Source of the DNA: Marinilabiliales bacterium
GTDB taxonomy: Bacteria; Bacteroidota; Bacteroidia; Bacteroidales; SZUA-534
NCBI GenBank assembly: GCA_003512955.1
Contig: DOTG01000040.1
Location: 1 to 48,423 of the forward strand
Length of the DNA: 48,423 bases
Direction of reading: 5' to 3'
The notes below the pieces were generated by a model that searched no databases, was not told where the DNA came from, and saw only the letters and a program-made list of their open reading frames with translations. Of this stretch, positions 34,001 to 41,899 are shown one piece after another. Each line of letters starts with the position of its first letter. Position 1 is the first letter of the stretch. Position numbers and translations under genes: made by a program.

Positions 34001-34278
34001 ATTCCATCGGCATCTTGTCCAAGACAAGAAATTTGATTGCTCTGCAAGCTGTCGCTGATAGTAAAGAGCTTAAATTCAACACCATCGTACCGGATTAACC
34101 CTTGTTGTGTACCAATCCAAATAAAGCCTTCGGTTTCCTGAAAAATACAGGTTACCTCTACCTCTTTTTGATTTTTAAGCATTTTAATAGCTTCAATTTT
34201 TGGGCTTTGCCCATGAACCAGCAAAGTTTTCCAGGCAAAAACAATCAGGAATATACAGATTCGGACAGAAGTTTTCAT
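31045..34278 (-). CDS. Propeller sensor with SpoIIE/PP2C phosphatase output
   Basis: A 1077-residue transmembrane sensor. After a signal peptide (1 to about 23) come many two-component-regulator propeller repeats (to about 650, for example EGFIWIGTQQGLIRYDG), a Y_Y_Y domain (about 690-755), one membrane helix (WWFISLSIVIIVIGIFVFI), a coiled coil with repeated QRDEIEAQRN-like units, and a C-terminal SpoIIE phosphatase. The metal-site aspartates are present in SGDFYYL, AADCTGHG, LYSDGFQDQ and DDVLV. It should sense a periplasmic signal and dephosphorylate a cytoplasmic target such as an anti-sigma antagonist; none is encoded nearby. It overlaps the YceI gene by four bases. Confidence 0.93.
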   Translation of the reverse strand: MKTSVRICIFLIVFAWKTLLVHGQSPKIEAIKMLKNQKEVEVTCIFQETEGFIWIGTQQGLIRYDGVEFKLFTISDSLQSNQISCLGQDADGMLWIGHKNGRITRYSKSKFTKFNPEEGNSTRPISSFYLDTKGIMWFSTLDEGVYYFAGTHRKRLYNLNTDDGLLDNYVYSITEDTLGNYYFATDKGISVYHFESQKFNDPITMTDGLPDNLVKQVFIANHKLWIGMEEGGICSMDLSDRRFISITEWAFGSINSFVKVSDNEFWVSTSREGIIKCEFDANQKPWYSVYNKVTGLNDNRTNAIFLDRENNIWIGTKKGLCLRKNNNIEFLDERAGIPFTSVYSIINDKKGRTWIAAMEGLFVVTRDEMGHLGYQKLFDETKYQGISFISLYEDTMGQIWTGTYGYGVFKINPTNFKAQNFTSANGLTNDNVIQITGTDETIWLSTLGGGISKINIKGAGYHFDAFTEANGLVSNYVYYTFIDSKNRVWTATDGGGVVLFQNDSIHSLNHPLLDSIGKKIYSIAEDSLHQIWLNAADQGLIKYDGTRFELLTESEGLKSNSTQSMAVSNMGELVIVSNLGIQKYNPVDGLFESFGEEDGVAYLEPNLNCIYCDKNSNLWIGNSQGLIRFSSSNPSNKIQPLVVITNKSLFFNPISDATSKFRHNQNHLSFQYTGFWFKSSNLLEYRYTLKGYDIDWSPITNSRMVTYSNLPAGNFEFVVQVKHPNGTWISSDRASYSFKIKPPFYKTWWFISLSIVIIVIGIFVFIKARTEKLLRDRDRLEEEVKKRTAEIQKQKEEIEAQRDEIEAQRNHVIEQRDQIENQNKDIKASIQYASRIQRAVLPPLQNFDNLLGETFIFFKPRDIVSGDFYYLNYKYNKIIVAAADCTGHGVPGAFMSLLGISILNQIVSLLPGNFNAASILNELRSELKKSLRQTGKSDEAKDGMDISLCVIDKENRQLDYAGAFNPMLLVRNGEVNTYKADKMPIGIFIKEDEPFTNNLIQTQSGDMLYLYSDGFQDQFGGADKRKFLPKNLKELLLEISVLPLEDQKNKLDAAFSQWKANLSQVDDVLVMGIKIEG

Positions 34279-34823
34279 TTTTTAGGTGTTAATACCGCTT
34301 CAAGTTTTACCTGTATTTCCTCTGCAATTTTTTGATTCACCACTGAGGGGATCTTAATGTTGTGATCGTCGAGTAATACTGTAAAATCGGATGTTACCAC
34401 AATTTTATCTTTCTGGATTTCTATCTTACATTTGATAATCCGTTCTTGTTCCACCCCATGGCAGGTAAATTTTCCTTTGCCTCTAACCTGGTGTGTTCCG
34501 GGTGTTTTAAAGTCAATTTCTTCAATTATCTTTCCTTCAAAAATGGTAAACGGGAATTTGGCGGTTTCCAAATAATTAGTGTTGAAATGGGTTTTTTGCA
34601 GGGCACTGTTAAAACCTTCAAAAGTATTCATGGGAGCCCGGAAAACGAACGAACGGTCATCGGTTTTTAAAGCCCCCTGTAACCCGGAACTCTCGGCTTG
34701 AATCATTTCCAAAGGAGCATCGGAAGTAAAATGGACCATGCTTTTTGTAACCATCCAAACATTCTGTCCAAACATTTGGATTTGAGCAAATACTAAAATG
34801 CTAAGAAAATATATTACTCTCAT
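34275..34823 (-). CDS. YceI-family periplasmic protein
   Basis: A 182-residue protein with a signal peptide (MRVIYFLSILVFAQIQMFG) and the YceI lipocalin-like barrel pattern: VHFTSDAPLE, ETAKFPFTIFEGKI, GTHQVRGKGKFTCHGV and NIKIPSVVNQKIAEEI. YceI proteins bind polyisoprenoid or quinone-like lipids in the periplasm. The gene sits in a tight minus-strand operon: 12 bases after the DUF5777 gene and overlapping the sensor gene by four bases (ATGA). Confidence 0.88.
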   Translation of the reverse strand: MRVIYFLSILVFAQIQMFGQNVWMVTKSMVHFTSDAPLEMIQAESSGLQGALKTDDRSFVFRAPMNTFEGFNSALQKTHFNTNYLETAKFPFTIFEGKIIEEIDFKTPGTHQVRGKGKFTCHGVEQERIIKCKIEIQKDKIVVTSDFTVLLDDHNIKIPSVVNQKIAEEIQVKLEAVLTPKK

Positions 34824-34835
34824 ATTATTTATTAT

Positions 34836-35723
34836 TTATTTTTTCTTTTTGGTGTGAAATACGCGAATGATGTTAAATCCCAGTTGAATGTCGCCATGAG
34901 TCCAATTCCCATTATTCTCAGGTATAAATGCCTTTTCAGTCATACCGTTGGAATTTGACAGCATGATTTGAAAAACGTGTCCGCCACCTGAATCAAGCTC
35001 TACTCCTACCGACAATGAATTGGTGTGGTTATCGGCCGTATGTCCTGGAAGCAGATAATAATATTCTCCATTGACCGATAACCATTTATTGATTATAAAG
35101 TTGCCCCCCAACCCTAGTGCAGGGACCACATTCTGATCCGCTTTTTCGTCAACCATATTTCGATGAACAACTGTAGGTACCAGTTGTGCAGAGAACCGGG
35201 AAGTAAACTTTCGCGCAATGAAAAGCTCATGCACATAATAAAACCTGGCTGTTAAGGGATATTCAAGGTTTTGTTCCGTATATTTTGCGGTTTTAACAGC
35301 CATTCCTTCCATCCATGTAATTGTCAGAGGAAAAGAATGTTCGCCAGATGATTGTGAAACAAGTTTCCATTTTATATAACCATCATACAATTTATTGAAA
35401 TTGCTTCGGCCCAATGCAATGGAAAAACGATCAGTCAGCCCATATTCAAAACCCAGGCGCATGGTAGATTCATCTAACCCAAATAAATCATATACCCCAC
35501 CTTTTACTGGATTGAAACGGTGAGAAATGCTAAATACAAGGTCATGTTTTCCTGCATTTTCACACGTGTAACCATTGATTAGCCGTGGCGACTTAAAGGT
35601 ACCCGATATAAATTCTTTTTTGGGGACAGTTATTTCCATAGAGTCAAGCAGGTTCATCAAGTCCTGACTATTTGAAATGAACGGAAACATTCCTATCAAT
35701 ATAAATAGGTTTATAATTTTCAT
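34836..35723 (-). CDS. DUF5777-family outer-membrane beta-barrel-like protein
   Basis: I start it at ATG 35723 (MKIINLFILIGMFPFISNS), which gives a signal peptide and 295 residues; the longer frame from 35792 would overlap the cytochrome gene. The body has the alternating pattern of a beta-barrel and the segment KSPRLINGYTCENAGKHDLV, then ISHRFNPV, which I recognise as the DUF5777 family. Its function is not established. It lies 22 bases after the cytochrome c gene in the same operon. Confidence 0.8.
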   Translation of the reverse strand: MKIINLFILIGMFPFISNSQDLMNLLDSMEITVPKKEFISGTFKSPRLINGYTCENAGKHDLVFSISHRFNPVKGGVYDLFGLDESTMRLGFEYGLTDRFSIALGRSNFNKLYDGYIKWKLVSQSSGEHSFPLTITWMEGMAVKTAKYTEQNLEYPLTARFYYVHELFIARKFTSRFSAQLVPTVVHRNMVDEKADQNVVPALGLGGNFIINKWLSVNGEYYYLLPGHTADNHTNSLSVGVELDSGGGHVFQIMLSNSNGMTEKAFIPENNGNWTHGDIQLGFNIIRVFHTKKKK

Positions 35724-35745
35724 GCTCAAAGTTTTTACACTGACA

Positions 35746-36138
35746 TTAGTTTTCTGATATTTCGGGCATGCCTGCATTGACCCAGGCCTCAATTTTACTT
35801 ATATCACAAGTTGATAGCTTGTCCCTTCCTTTAGGCATTTTAGATGTTTCGTGTTTAATTGCAGGAAGAACCAGCTCTGTATTTATAGATGCTTTTACAT
35901 TCGTGTATGAATCCATATTAATACCTTCTCTTTTTGTTTCGGTGCTATTGTGGCATTCGGCACAGATATCTGTAAAAATGTATGTTAAATCCTCGTACGA
36001 TACATCAATGGTGTCGCAATAGGTTTCTCCAAAATAATCTTCTTCGTTCTGAAAGGTGCATCCATCAACTAATGAAACCAAGAGTGCGCTGCCTGTGATT
36101 ATTGAAAAATAGACAGCTAACCGGGCAAAATTTTTCAT
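35746..36138 (-). CDS. Small c-type cytochrome
   Basis: A 130-residue exported protein with a membrane-type leader ending near Cys27 (SLVDGC), a weak lipobox. A haem-binding CxxCH lies at Cys59-Ala-Glu-Cys62-His63 (ICAECH), and Met101 in SKMPKGRDKLS is a likely sixth ligand. Cys41 and Cys111 could form a disulfide. This is the pattern of cytochromes that precede DUF1549/PSD1-like or other surface oxidoreductases. It is the first gene of the four-gene operon, behind a TATATTTG box. Confidence 0.85.
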   Translation of the reverse strand: MKNFARLAVYFSIITGSALLVSLVDGCTFQNEEDYFGETYCDTIDVSYEDLTYIFTDICAECHNSTETKREGINMDSYTNVKASINTELVLPAIKHETSKMPKGRDKLSTCDISKIEAWVNAGMPEISEN

Positions 36139-36203
36139 AGCAATAAGTAGGTCAAATTTGATAAATATTTCAATGTCAACTGTTAAAAAACATTGAGATT
36201 GCT

Positions 36204-36211
36204 CAAATATA
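36204..36211 (-). promoter_or_regulatory. -7 box of the cytochrome-DUF5777-YceI-phosphatase operon
   Basis: On the minus strand this reads TATATTTG, a full match. It would start transcription about 59 bases before the cytochrome ATG. The -33 region is weak. Confidence 0.5.
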
Positions 36212-36270
36212 AAACAAGTAAATGAAACGAGTTATGTGATTGAGCCAAAAATGTTACTGGTTAACAACAA

Positions 36271-36302
36271 AAAAGCGCCCGTTATGTTTAACGGGCGCTT
36301 TT
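36271..36302 (-). terminator. Terminator of asnB
   Basis: AAAAGCGCCCGTTA (36271-36284) and TAACGGGCGCTTTT (36289-36302) are perfectly complementary around a four-base loop. This strong hairpin lies 24 bases beyond the asnB stop on the minus strand. Confidence 0.92.
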
Positions 36303-36325
36303 AAAACCAAAACAAACAAAAACAT

Positions 36326-37933
36326 TTAGGTCATAACAGCCACATCGGTCAACTTTTCAAAATGATTTTCGCAAACCCTACCCGAAGGGTCTTTATTGAT
36401 TTGCCATTTGGGAACCCATTTTAACACGGTACGTGCTGCGGTATCCTGTGGAAAGTGTGAATGAAAAATCTTCCGGTACAGCATGGCTTCCTTGGTATCG
36501 GGCGTGTTATGTGGATACAAATCAGAGGCTGCGGCCATTTCCGCATCCGAAATCATTTGTTCCCCATACTGGCGGAGGCCATCAATCCAGGCATAGCCAA
36601 CACCATCGCTGAGTTGCTCTTTCTGCCGCCATAAAATATTTTCGGGTAAGTACGGATTTTCTATAGCTTCGAAAGCTTTGCGCAATACGAGTTTCTCGGG
36701 TTTTCCCATAGTACGGCTGGGGATTTTATCTTCCGGTTTAAAAGGAATAACCGAGGCTAAAAATGCTTTGTCAAGGAACGGAATCCTTATTTCTATTCCA
36801 TGCGCCCTAGCCGACTTATCGGCACGCAAACAACCTGCGGCAGATAACCGTAAAACCCTGACAATAGTTTCTTTCTGAAACTCTGTGGGTGTTGGAGCCT
36901 TGTAAAAATATAGATACCCACCAAAGATTTCATCGGCTCCATCGCCACTTAAAATAACCCTGATTCCTTTTTGTGCAACAGCTTTTGATAACAAATACAT
37001 CGGAATGGCCGAGCGGATTGTGGTAACATCATAGGTTTCCAGATGATAAACCACATCCCGCAAAGCTTGAATCCCCTCGTGGATGGAGAAATAGACCTCG
37101 TGGTGCGTACTCCCGATGAATTTTGCAACAACGTGTGCAGCTTCAATGTCAGGGGCTTTTGAATTGATTCCGATAGAAAAAGTATGCAGTTCGTGTCCTG
37201 AAGCTTTTAAAAAACGCGAGGCTATAGAGGCAATAATGCCAGAATCAAGCCCACCGGAAAGGAAAACACCCAATGGAACATCAACAGTTAGCTGTTTTTG
37301 GGTAGCCCTGATGAGTTTTTCGCGGAGCAAATCAAGGTTGGTATTAATATCGGCTTGGTCCGGGTTTTGCCATTCCGGATGGTAATATTTAACCATACCT
37401 TGATCGTGGCTCATGTAATGCCCTGGAGGAAAAGCCTGAATATCCATTACTTGATCCACGATGGCTTTAAGTTCTGAAGCTACATAAAGATTTCCTTTTT
37501 TATCCTTGCCATAGTACAGGGGTTTAACTCCAATCGGGTCGCGGGCTACCATCCATTTGTCGCCATCCACCAGTACAAAGGCAAAAATACCATCGGGCAG
37601 ATGGCAAAAACCGGTGCCATATTTCCTGTAAAGACAGCCCATAATTTCCTTATCGCACGATGATTGGAACTGGTGTTCCCGCAAATGTTCGTTGATTAAT
37701 TGATAATGATTGTAGATGGTACCATCAAAAATTTGATATACAGAGCCTTGATCCGTATCGGGTTGTTTTTCAGTGGAACCTTCAGTTTGTGGAATCCTTA
37801 CTTGGCAAAGTACGGAACCTTTAGGCGTCACAAACAGAGACAGTCCGTCAGGTCCACGGTGACTCATCCGCGAGGCTAAAGCTTTGATATCTTTGGGGTC
37901 CCTTTTACCGATTACTGCTAAAATTCCACTCAT
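36326..37933 (-). CDS. asnB: Asparagine synthetase B-like protein lacking the glutaminase cysteine
   Basis: ATP-dependent amidation of aspartate, 535 residues. The N-terminal class II amidotransferase domain (1 to about 180) keeps HRGPDG and GTIYNH, but the start reads Met-Ser-Gly-Ile instead of Met-Cys-Gly-Ile. The Asn of the usual NGEIYNH oxyanion site is also Asp70. The C-terminal synthetase domain is intact: LSGGLDSGIIAS pyrophosphatase loop, LSGDGADEIFGGY, EIRIPFLDK. It should therefore use free ammonia rather than glutamine. The start codon is clear, and AGT for Ser2 is read directly. The gene diverges from an asparaginase-type gene. Confidence 0.9.
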   Translation of the reverse strand: MSGILAVIGKRDPKDIKALASRMSHRGPDGLSLFVTPKGSVLCQVRIPQTEGSTEKQPDTDQGSVYQIFDGTIYNHYQLINEHLREHQFQSSCDKEIMGCLYRKYGTGFCHLPDGIFAFVLVDGDKWMVARDPIGVKPLYYGKDKKGNLYVASELKAIVDQVMDIQAFPPGHYMSHDQGMVKYYHPEWQNPDQADINTNLDLLREKLIRATQKQLTVDVPLGVFLSGGLDSGIIASIASRFLKASGHELHTFSIGINSKAPDIEAAHVVAKFIGSTHHEVYFSIHEGIQALRDVVYHLETYDVTTIRSAIPMYLLSKAVAQKGIRVILSGDGADEIFGGYLYFYKAPTPTEFQKETIVRVLRLSAAGCLRADKSARAHGIEIRIPFLDKAFLASVIPFKPEDKIPSRTMGKPEKLVLRKAFEAIENPYLPENILWRQKEQLSDGVGYAWIDGLRQYGEQMISDAEMAAASDLYPHNTPDTKEAMLYRKIFHSHFPQDTAARTVLKWVPKWQINKDPSGRVCENHFEKLTDVAVMT

Positions 37934-38352
37934 CTTTAAGAAATTTAATGACCTCTGTGAAATGCAAATGTGTTATCAAAAATATAAATTAATTTACAAA
38001 TCAAAATATAATATGTATTAAATATTAATAAATGAAAGTATTTTTATGAATATTTTTAATATAAGTAAATGTATCTGATAATTAAATAATTGAAATTTAA
38101 TTGCTTTTGCAGCAATAAAAATTTTCAATCCTGATTTGAATTCTGGGTTTAATGCATTTAAACTTATTGTTTGTTATTTTTACACATCAGATCGGTAGAT
38201 TTTTAGGCACAGGACACGAGACAAAACATATCTTATTGAAAATCATCACTTAATGTTTTTGTTAATGCTTTTTACATATAACAGATTATCATTTACTTAT
38301 AAGAATTTAACGAACTATTGTTTACATTTACCAATAAATAATTGCATAAACG
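37934..38352. other. AT-rich divergent intergenic region between asnB and the asparaginase gene
   Basis: About 420 bases without a supported gene. It holds a probable asnB promoter at 37977-38005, a small hairpin ATTGCT-AGCAAT at 38100-38116, and a stretch GGACACGAGA near 38213 whose complement TCTCGTGTCC also occurs at 41773-41782, next to dispersed-repeat copy C. No TAnnTTTG box was found for the rightward gene. Confidence 0.5.
37977..38005 (-). promoter_or_regulatory. Probable asnB promoter
   Basis: On the minus strand, TATTTTTG (plus 37977-37984) is a full -7 match and TTTG (plus 38002-38005) lies 17 bases upstream. The untranslated leader would be about 37 bases. No aromatic-type leader peptide or terminator is seen here. 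Confidence 0.45.
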
Positions 38353-39402
38353 ATGAATTGGGATAAAACAAAGCCTTACCTATTTATTTTAGTCATTTTT
38401 TTACTTCCATTGGTGGTCATTTCATTGTTCAAAATGAGGCATGAATTACCTGCAAATGATAATGGTATAAGAACAGCAGCCCATGATACGGCTGCTGAAA
38501 AGACGGTTTATGGGTTGGTCATTCATGGAGGTGCAGGCAATTTTACCCCAAAAGATATTCCCGCCGAACTGATTCCTGAATATGAAGCAACTATGAGCGA
38601 AGCACTCCATATGGGGATGAAAGGCATCGAACGTGGCGATTCGGCCTTGCAGGTGGTGGTTTTGGTTATCAAATATTTGGAAGATTCACCTTTGTTTAAT
38701 GCTGGCAAAGGTTCGGTTTTTACCCACGAAGGAACCCATGAACTGGATGCTTCGGTTATGGATGGTAAAACTAAAATGGCTGGAGCCGTGGCCGGAGTTT
38801 CGCACATTAAAAACCCGATTGAAGCGGCCCAATGTGTTTTGGCACACACCAACCATGTTTTATTGGTGGGCGAAGGTGCCGAAAATTTTGCCCGGAACCA
38901 GCAACTCCAGATGGTGGAACCCGGGTATTTCTCAACCGAAAAGCAACGGAAAAAACTGGACGACGCGTTAAAGAAAGAGAAAAAGGAAAAAATGGGTACC
39001 GTGGGTTGCGTGGTTCTTGATAAAAACGGGAACCTGGCTGCCGGGACTTCAACGGGTGGCATGACCAATAAAATGAAAGGCCGTGTAGGTGATACGCCCA
39101 TCATCGGAGCCGGTACTTACGCCGATAATCAGACTTGTGCCATTTCGGCTACGGGTCACGGTGAATTTTTCATCCGCTATTCGGTGGCTTATGATATTGC
39201 CGCACAAATGCAATACCTGAATTTAAGCATCGATGAGGCATCGGAAAAGGTTATTCAAAAACTGAAAACCTTTGGTGGCGATGGCGGTGTGATTGGAATG
39301 GACAAAAATGGAAAAGTTATCATGAAATTTAATACCTTAGGCATGTTCCGGGGATATTACCTAAAAGGACAAGAACCTGCGATCAGCTTTTTTAATGATT
39401 AA
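38353..39402 (+). CDS. Isoaspartyl peptidase / L-asparaginase type 2, membrane-anchored
   Basis: Ntn-hydrolase of 349 residues that self-cleaves to free a catalytic threonine. The VIHGGAGNF motif is near residue 57, and the cleavage site is before Thr216 in the segment GTVGCVVLDKNG, followed by GTSTGGMTNK, GRVGDTPIIGAGTYAD and SATGHGE. A hydrophobic N-terminus (PYLFILVIFLLPLVVISLF) predicts export with a membrane anchor, so it would act on asparagine or isoaspartyl peptides in the periplasm. It is followed after six bases by a hybrid kinase gene. Confidence 0.92.
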   Translation: MNWDKTKPYLFILVIFLLPLVVISLFKMRHELPANDNGIRTAAHDTAAEKTVYGLVIHGGAGNFTPKDIPAELIPEYEATMSEALHMGMKGIERGDSALQVVVLVIKYLEDSPLFNAGKGSVFTHEGTHELDASVMDGKTKMAGAVAGVSHIKNPIEAAQCVLAHTNHVLLVGEGAENFARNQQLQMVEPGYFSTEKQRKKLDDALKKEKKEKMGTVGCVVLDKNGNLAAGTSTGGMTNKMKGRVGDTPIIGAGTYADNQTCAISATGHGEFFIRYSVAYDIAAQMQYLNLSIDEASEKVIQKLKTFGGDGGVIGMDKNGKVIMKFNTLGMFRGYYLKGQEPAISFFND

Positions 39403-39408
39403 ACCTGA

Positions 39409-41667
39409 ATGTCAAGTATGGAGCAATCTGTAGCACAATTATTAGACCGTATCAACCAATTGGAAAAAGAAAACCAAGCGTTGAAAAATTTAAAAATGAC
39501 CGATGTTTTTAGCTTCGATTTTCTTTTTGATGCAGTCAAGCAACCGGCTTTTATTTTAAAAGCCGATAGGCTGGACAACATCCCTAAAATTGAGAAGGTA
39601 AATATAAGCGGGGTTGAATTGTTGAAACGTTCCCGGCAAGAAATTGAAAGCCTTTCGCCGATTGATATCGGGTTGTTTTCATCCATGGATCAATACTTAA
39701 AATACAGTTCCTCGTTGACTCCTGCCGAAAGTGCCACCTTTCTGGCGCACGTCATCGATAAAAATGAAACCTCCATTTCTTCCGAAATAACCATTTATAA
39801 CTTCCCCGATGAACAGTTTCATCACCTCATCGCTTTTCAGCGAAACATCGGGAACCAGCAAAAAGTCGTAGAAGCCTTGCGTCAAAGCGAATTCCGGTTT
39901 TTACAAATGGCCGAAAATATTGCAGAGGGGCTCATTATGGTGGAAGAGGAAAAAAAGGTTTTTATCAATTCCAGCATGTGCCAGATTACGGGTTTTACCA
40001 AGGAAGAACTTCGCGACCTGGATGAGTTTGGGCTGGCGCTAGATAATGAAAAAGAGCGGCTCCGGGTCTTTAAAGAAAAACTGAAGGACGCCATACAAGG
40101 TACCCAAAGCATTGAATATTGGATAAATACCAAGACAGGTGCCGAAAAGTGCATCAAAAGCAACTACACCTTCTCAAAACGTGCCGATGGACGCCGGAGC
40201 ACCTATATCATTTCGTCGGATGTTACTGCACGGAAAAAAATTGAACAGGCGTTGCGCAAAAGTCAAACCGATTTCCGGATGCTGGCGGAAAATTCCCCCG
40301 ACTTTATTACGCGCTACAATAAAGATCTGACCTATATCTATGCCAATCTCACGGTGGAAAACCTGACAGCCATCCCTTTGAACCATTTTATTGGCCGTAA
40401 CAACCTGGAACTGGACCTGGAACCGGAGCTGATTTCCTTTTTGGAAGAGATGCATTTGGAGGTTTTCCGTACCGGACGGACGTTAAAATTTGAATTCCGG
40501 TTGCAGACAAAATCTGACACCAAAATCTTTCAGGCTCACATGGTTCCCGAGCTGGCCAAAGATGGTACGGTGGAATCGGTTCTAAACCTTTCGCGCGATA
40601 TTACTCAAATTAAACAGGTAGAGCGTAACCTGAAAGAGGAAAAACAGTTGATGATTGATGAAAACCAGATGATTGCCAAAAACCTGCGCGACTGGTGCAA
40701 TGTGCTCTGTACATCACCCAACCGGCTTCCCGAAGTGGAACATTGCCTGGAACCCATCCTGAGGATTGCCGATTGGGCCGAAAAAGGCCATAACCAACAG
40801 AATTTGAGCCCGCGCCCTTTTGTGGTGAATCAGTTACTGAAGGATTTTTTTCATGAACATGCCCCAAATATTCAGGAACACCAGCTCGATGCCAACATTA
40901 TCCTTCCGATGCACGAAATCTCCATTTTTTCGGACGAAAAGCTTTTAAAAAACACGTTGTCGCTTTTGTTGGAAAATGCCATTGAAGCCACAACGCAGGG
41001 AAAAATCGAGATTGGATACGACATTTACAACGAAAAAGAAATTGTATTTTTTGTGAAAGACACCGGAACAGGTATTGAACCCGAAAATACCGAAATTATT
41101 TTCAACCCGTTTGTTTCCATCAACAAAGAGCACCATGCAGGATTGGGGTTGAGCATTGCTCAAAAAAACGTAGAGGCCTTTGGTGGTTATATCTGGTGCC
41201 TTTCCTCGCCCGGCACCGGTTCTACTTTTTGCTTTACGCATCAGGCATTGATTGAACAATCGCTGCTCCAATCGAAACTGGACAACCAGCAATCGAACTG
41301 GAAAGGTAAAAATGTGTTGATTGTGGAAGATACCAACGAAAACTATGATTTGTTGGTTGAAATCCTTAAAAAGTACGAACTGAACATTGTACGGTCCACC
41401 AACGGCAACGATGCCATTGAAATGGTGAAAGGCGGCCTGCCGATTGATTTGGTGCTGATGGATATTCAGTTGCCCGGAATCAATGGGTACGAAGCCACCA
41501 CACAGATACGGCAGTTCAACAAGACCCTTCCCATCATTGCCCAAACGGCCTTTGCCATGTACGACGATGTGGTGCGCGCGCTGGATGCCGGCTGCAACGA
41601 TTTTATTGCCAAACCCATTAAAACCAAGAAGCTAATTGGCCTTATGGATAAGTATTTGGGTGAGTAG
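39409..41667 (+). CDS. Hybrid sensor kinase (PAS-PAS-HATPase-REC) without a visible H-box
   Basis: Cytoplasmic protein of 752 residues. A short coiled-coil start is followed by two PAS domains (about 145-270 and 275-400), a helical region (405-480), an ATPase domain with LLENAIEAT (N box), DTGTGIEPE (G1) and GLGLSIAQ (G2), and a C-terminal receiver with phospho-acceptor Asp685 (VLMDIQLPG). The helical region, where a phosphorylated histidine within an H-E/D-x-x-x-P motif is expected, has none. The ATPase and receiver parts look intact. It is probably co-transcribed with the asparaginase-type gene. Confidence 0.9.
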   Translation: MSSMEQSVAQLLDRINQLEKENQALKNLKMTDVFSFDFLFDAVKQPAFILKADRLDNIPKIEKVNISGVELLKRSRQEIESLSPIDIGLFSSMDQYLKYSSSLTPAESATFLAHVIDKNETSISSEITIYNFPDEQFHHLIAFQRNIGNQQKVVEALRQSEFRFLQMAENIAEGLIMVEEEKKVFINSSMCQITGFTKEELRDLDEFGLALDNEKERLRVFKEKLKDAIQGTQSIEYWINTKTGAEKCIKSNYTFSKRADGRRSTYIISSDVTARKKIEQALRKSQTDFRMLAENSPDFITRYNKDLTYIYANLTVENLTAIPLNHFIGRNNLELDLEPELISFLEEMHLEVFRTGRTLKFEFRLQTKSDTKIFQAHMVPELAKDGTVESVLNLSRDITQIKQVERNLKEEKQLMIDENQMIAKNLRDWCNVLCTSPNRLPEVEHCLEPILRIADWAEKGHNQQNLSPRPFVVNQLLKDFFHEHAPNIQEHQLDANIILPMHEISIFSDEKLLKNTLSLLLENAIEATTQGKIEIGYDIYNEKEIVFFVKDTGTGIEPENTEIIFNPFVSINKEHHAGLGLSIAQKNVEAFGGYIWCLSSPGTGSTFCFTHQALIEQSLLQSKLDNQQSNWKGKNVLIVEDTNENYDLLVEILKKYELNIVRSTNGNDAIEMVKGGLPIDLVLMDIQLPGINGYEATTQIRQFNKTLPIIAQTAFAMYDDVVRALDAGCNDFIAKPIKTKKLIGLMDKYLGE

Positions 41668-41780
41668 GTGGAAATTATTACAACCCAGAGAATATGCAAA
41701 GAGTCGCAGTGCAGTGAAGGATTGTTAAATGGTATTATTAATACATTAGTTCATTAACAAATTAGCATATTATCTCGTGT

Positions 41781-41832
41781 CCCATATCTCAATCTCATAT
41801 CTTGATACTGACTACCTTATACTAAAATATTC
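41781..41832 (+). repeat. Dispersed intergenic repeat, copy C
   Basis: About 85 percent identical by eye to copy B (18077-18130), including the 17-mer AATCTCATATCTTGATA. It starts 113 bases after the stop of the hybrid kinase gene. All copies lie between genes and on the same strand. Confidence 0.65.
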
Positions 41833-41899
41833 TTTCTGCTAACTAAAAGATATTAAATTGCCATTGCGGTGTTGTTTCAACCTTTCAAAAAACAAAAAT

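Noticed and set aside
38523..39104. 193-residue open frame antisense to the asparaginase-type gene
   Set aside because: It is fully contained in a well-supported gene and lacks any domain signature.
40945..41544. 199-residue open frame antisense to the hybrid kinase
   Set aside because: It overlaps the ATPase and receiver domains of a clear gene and has no recognisable features.
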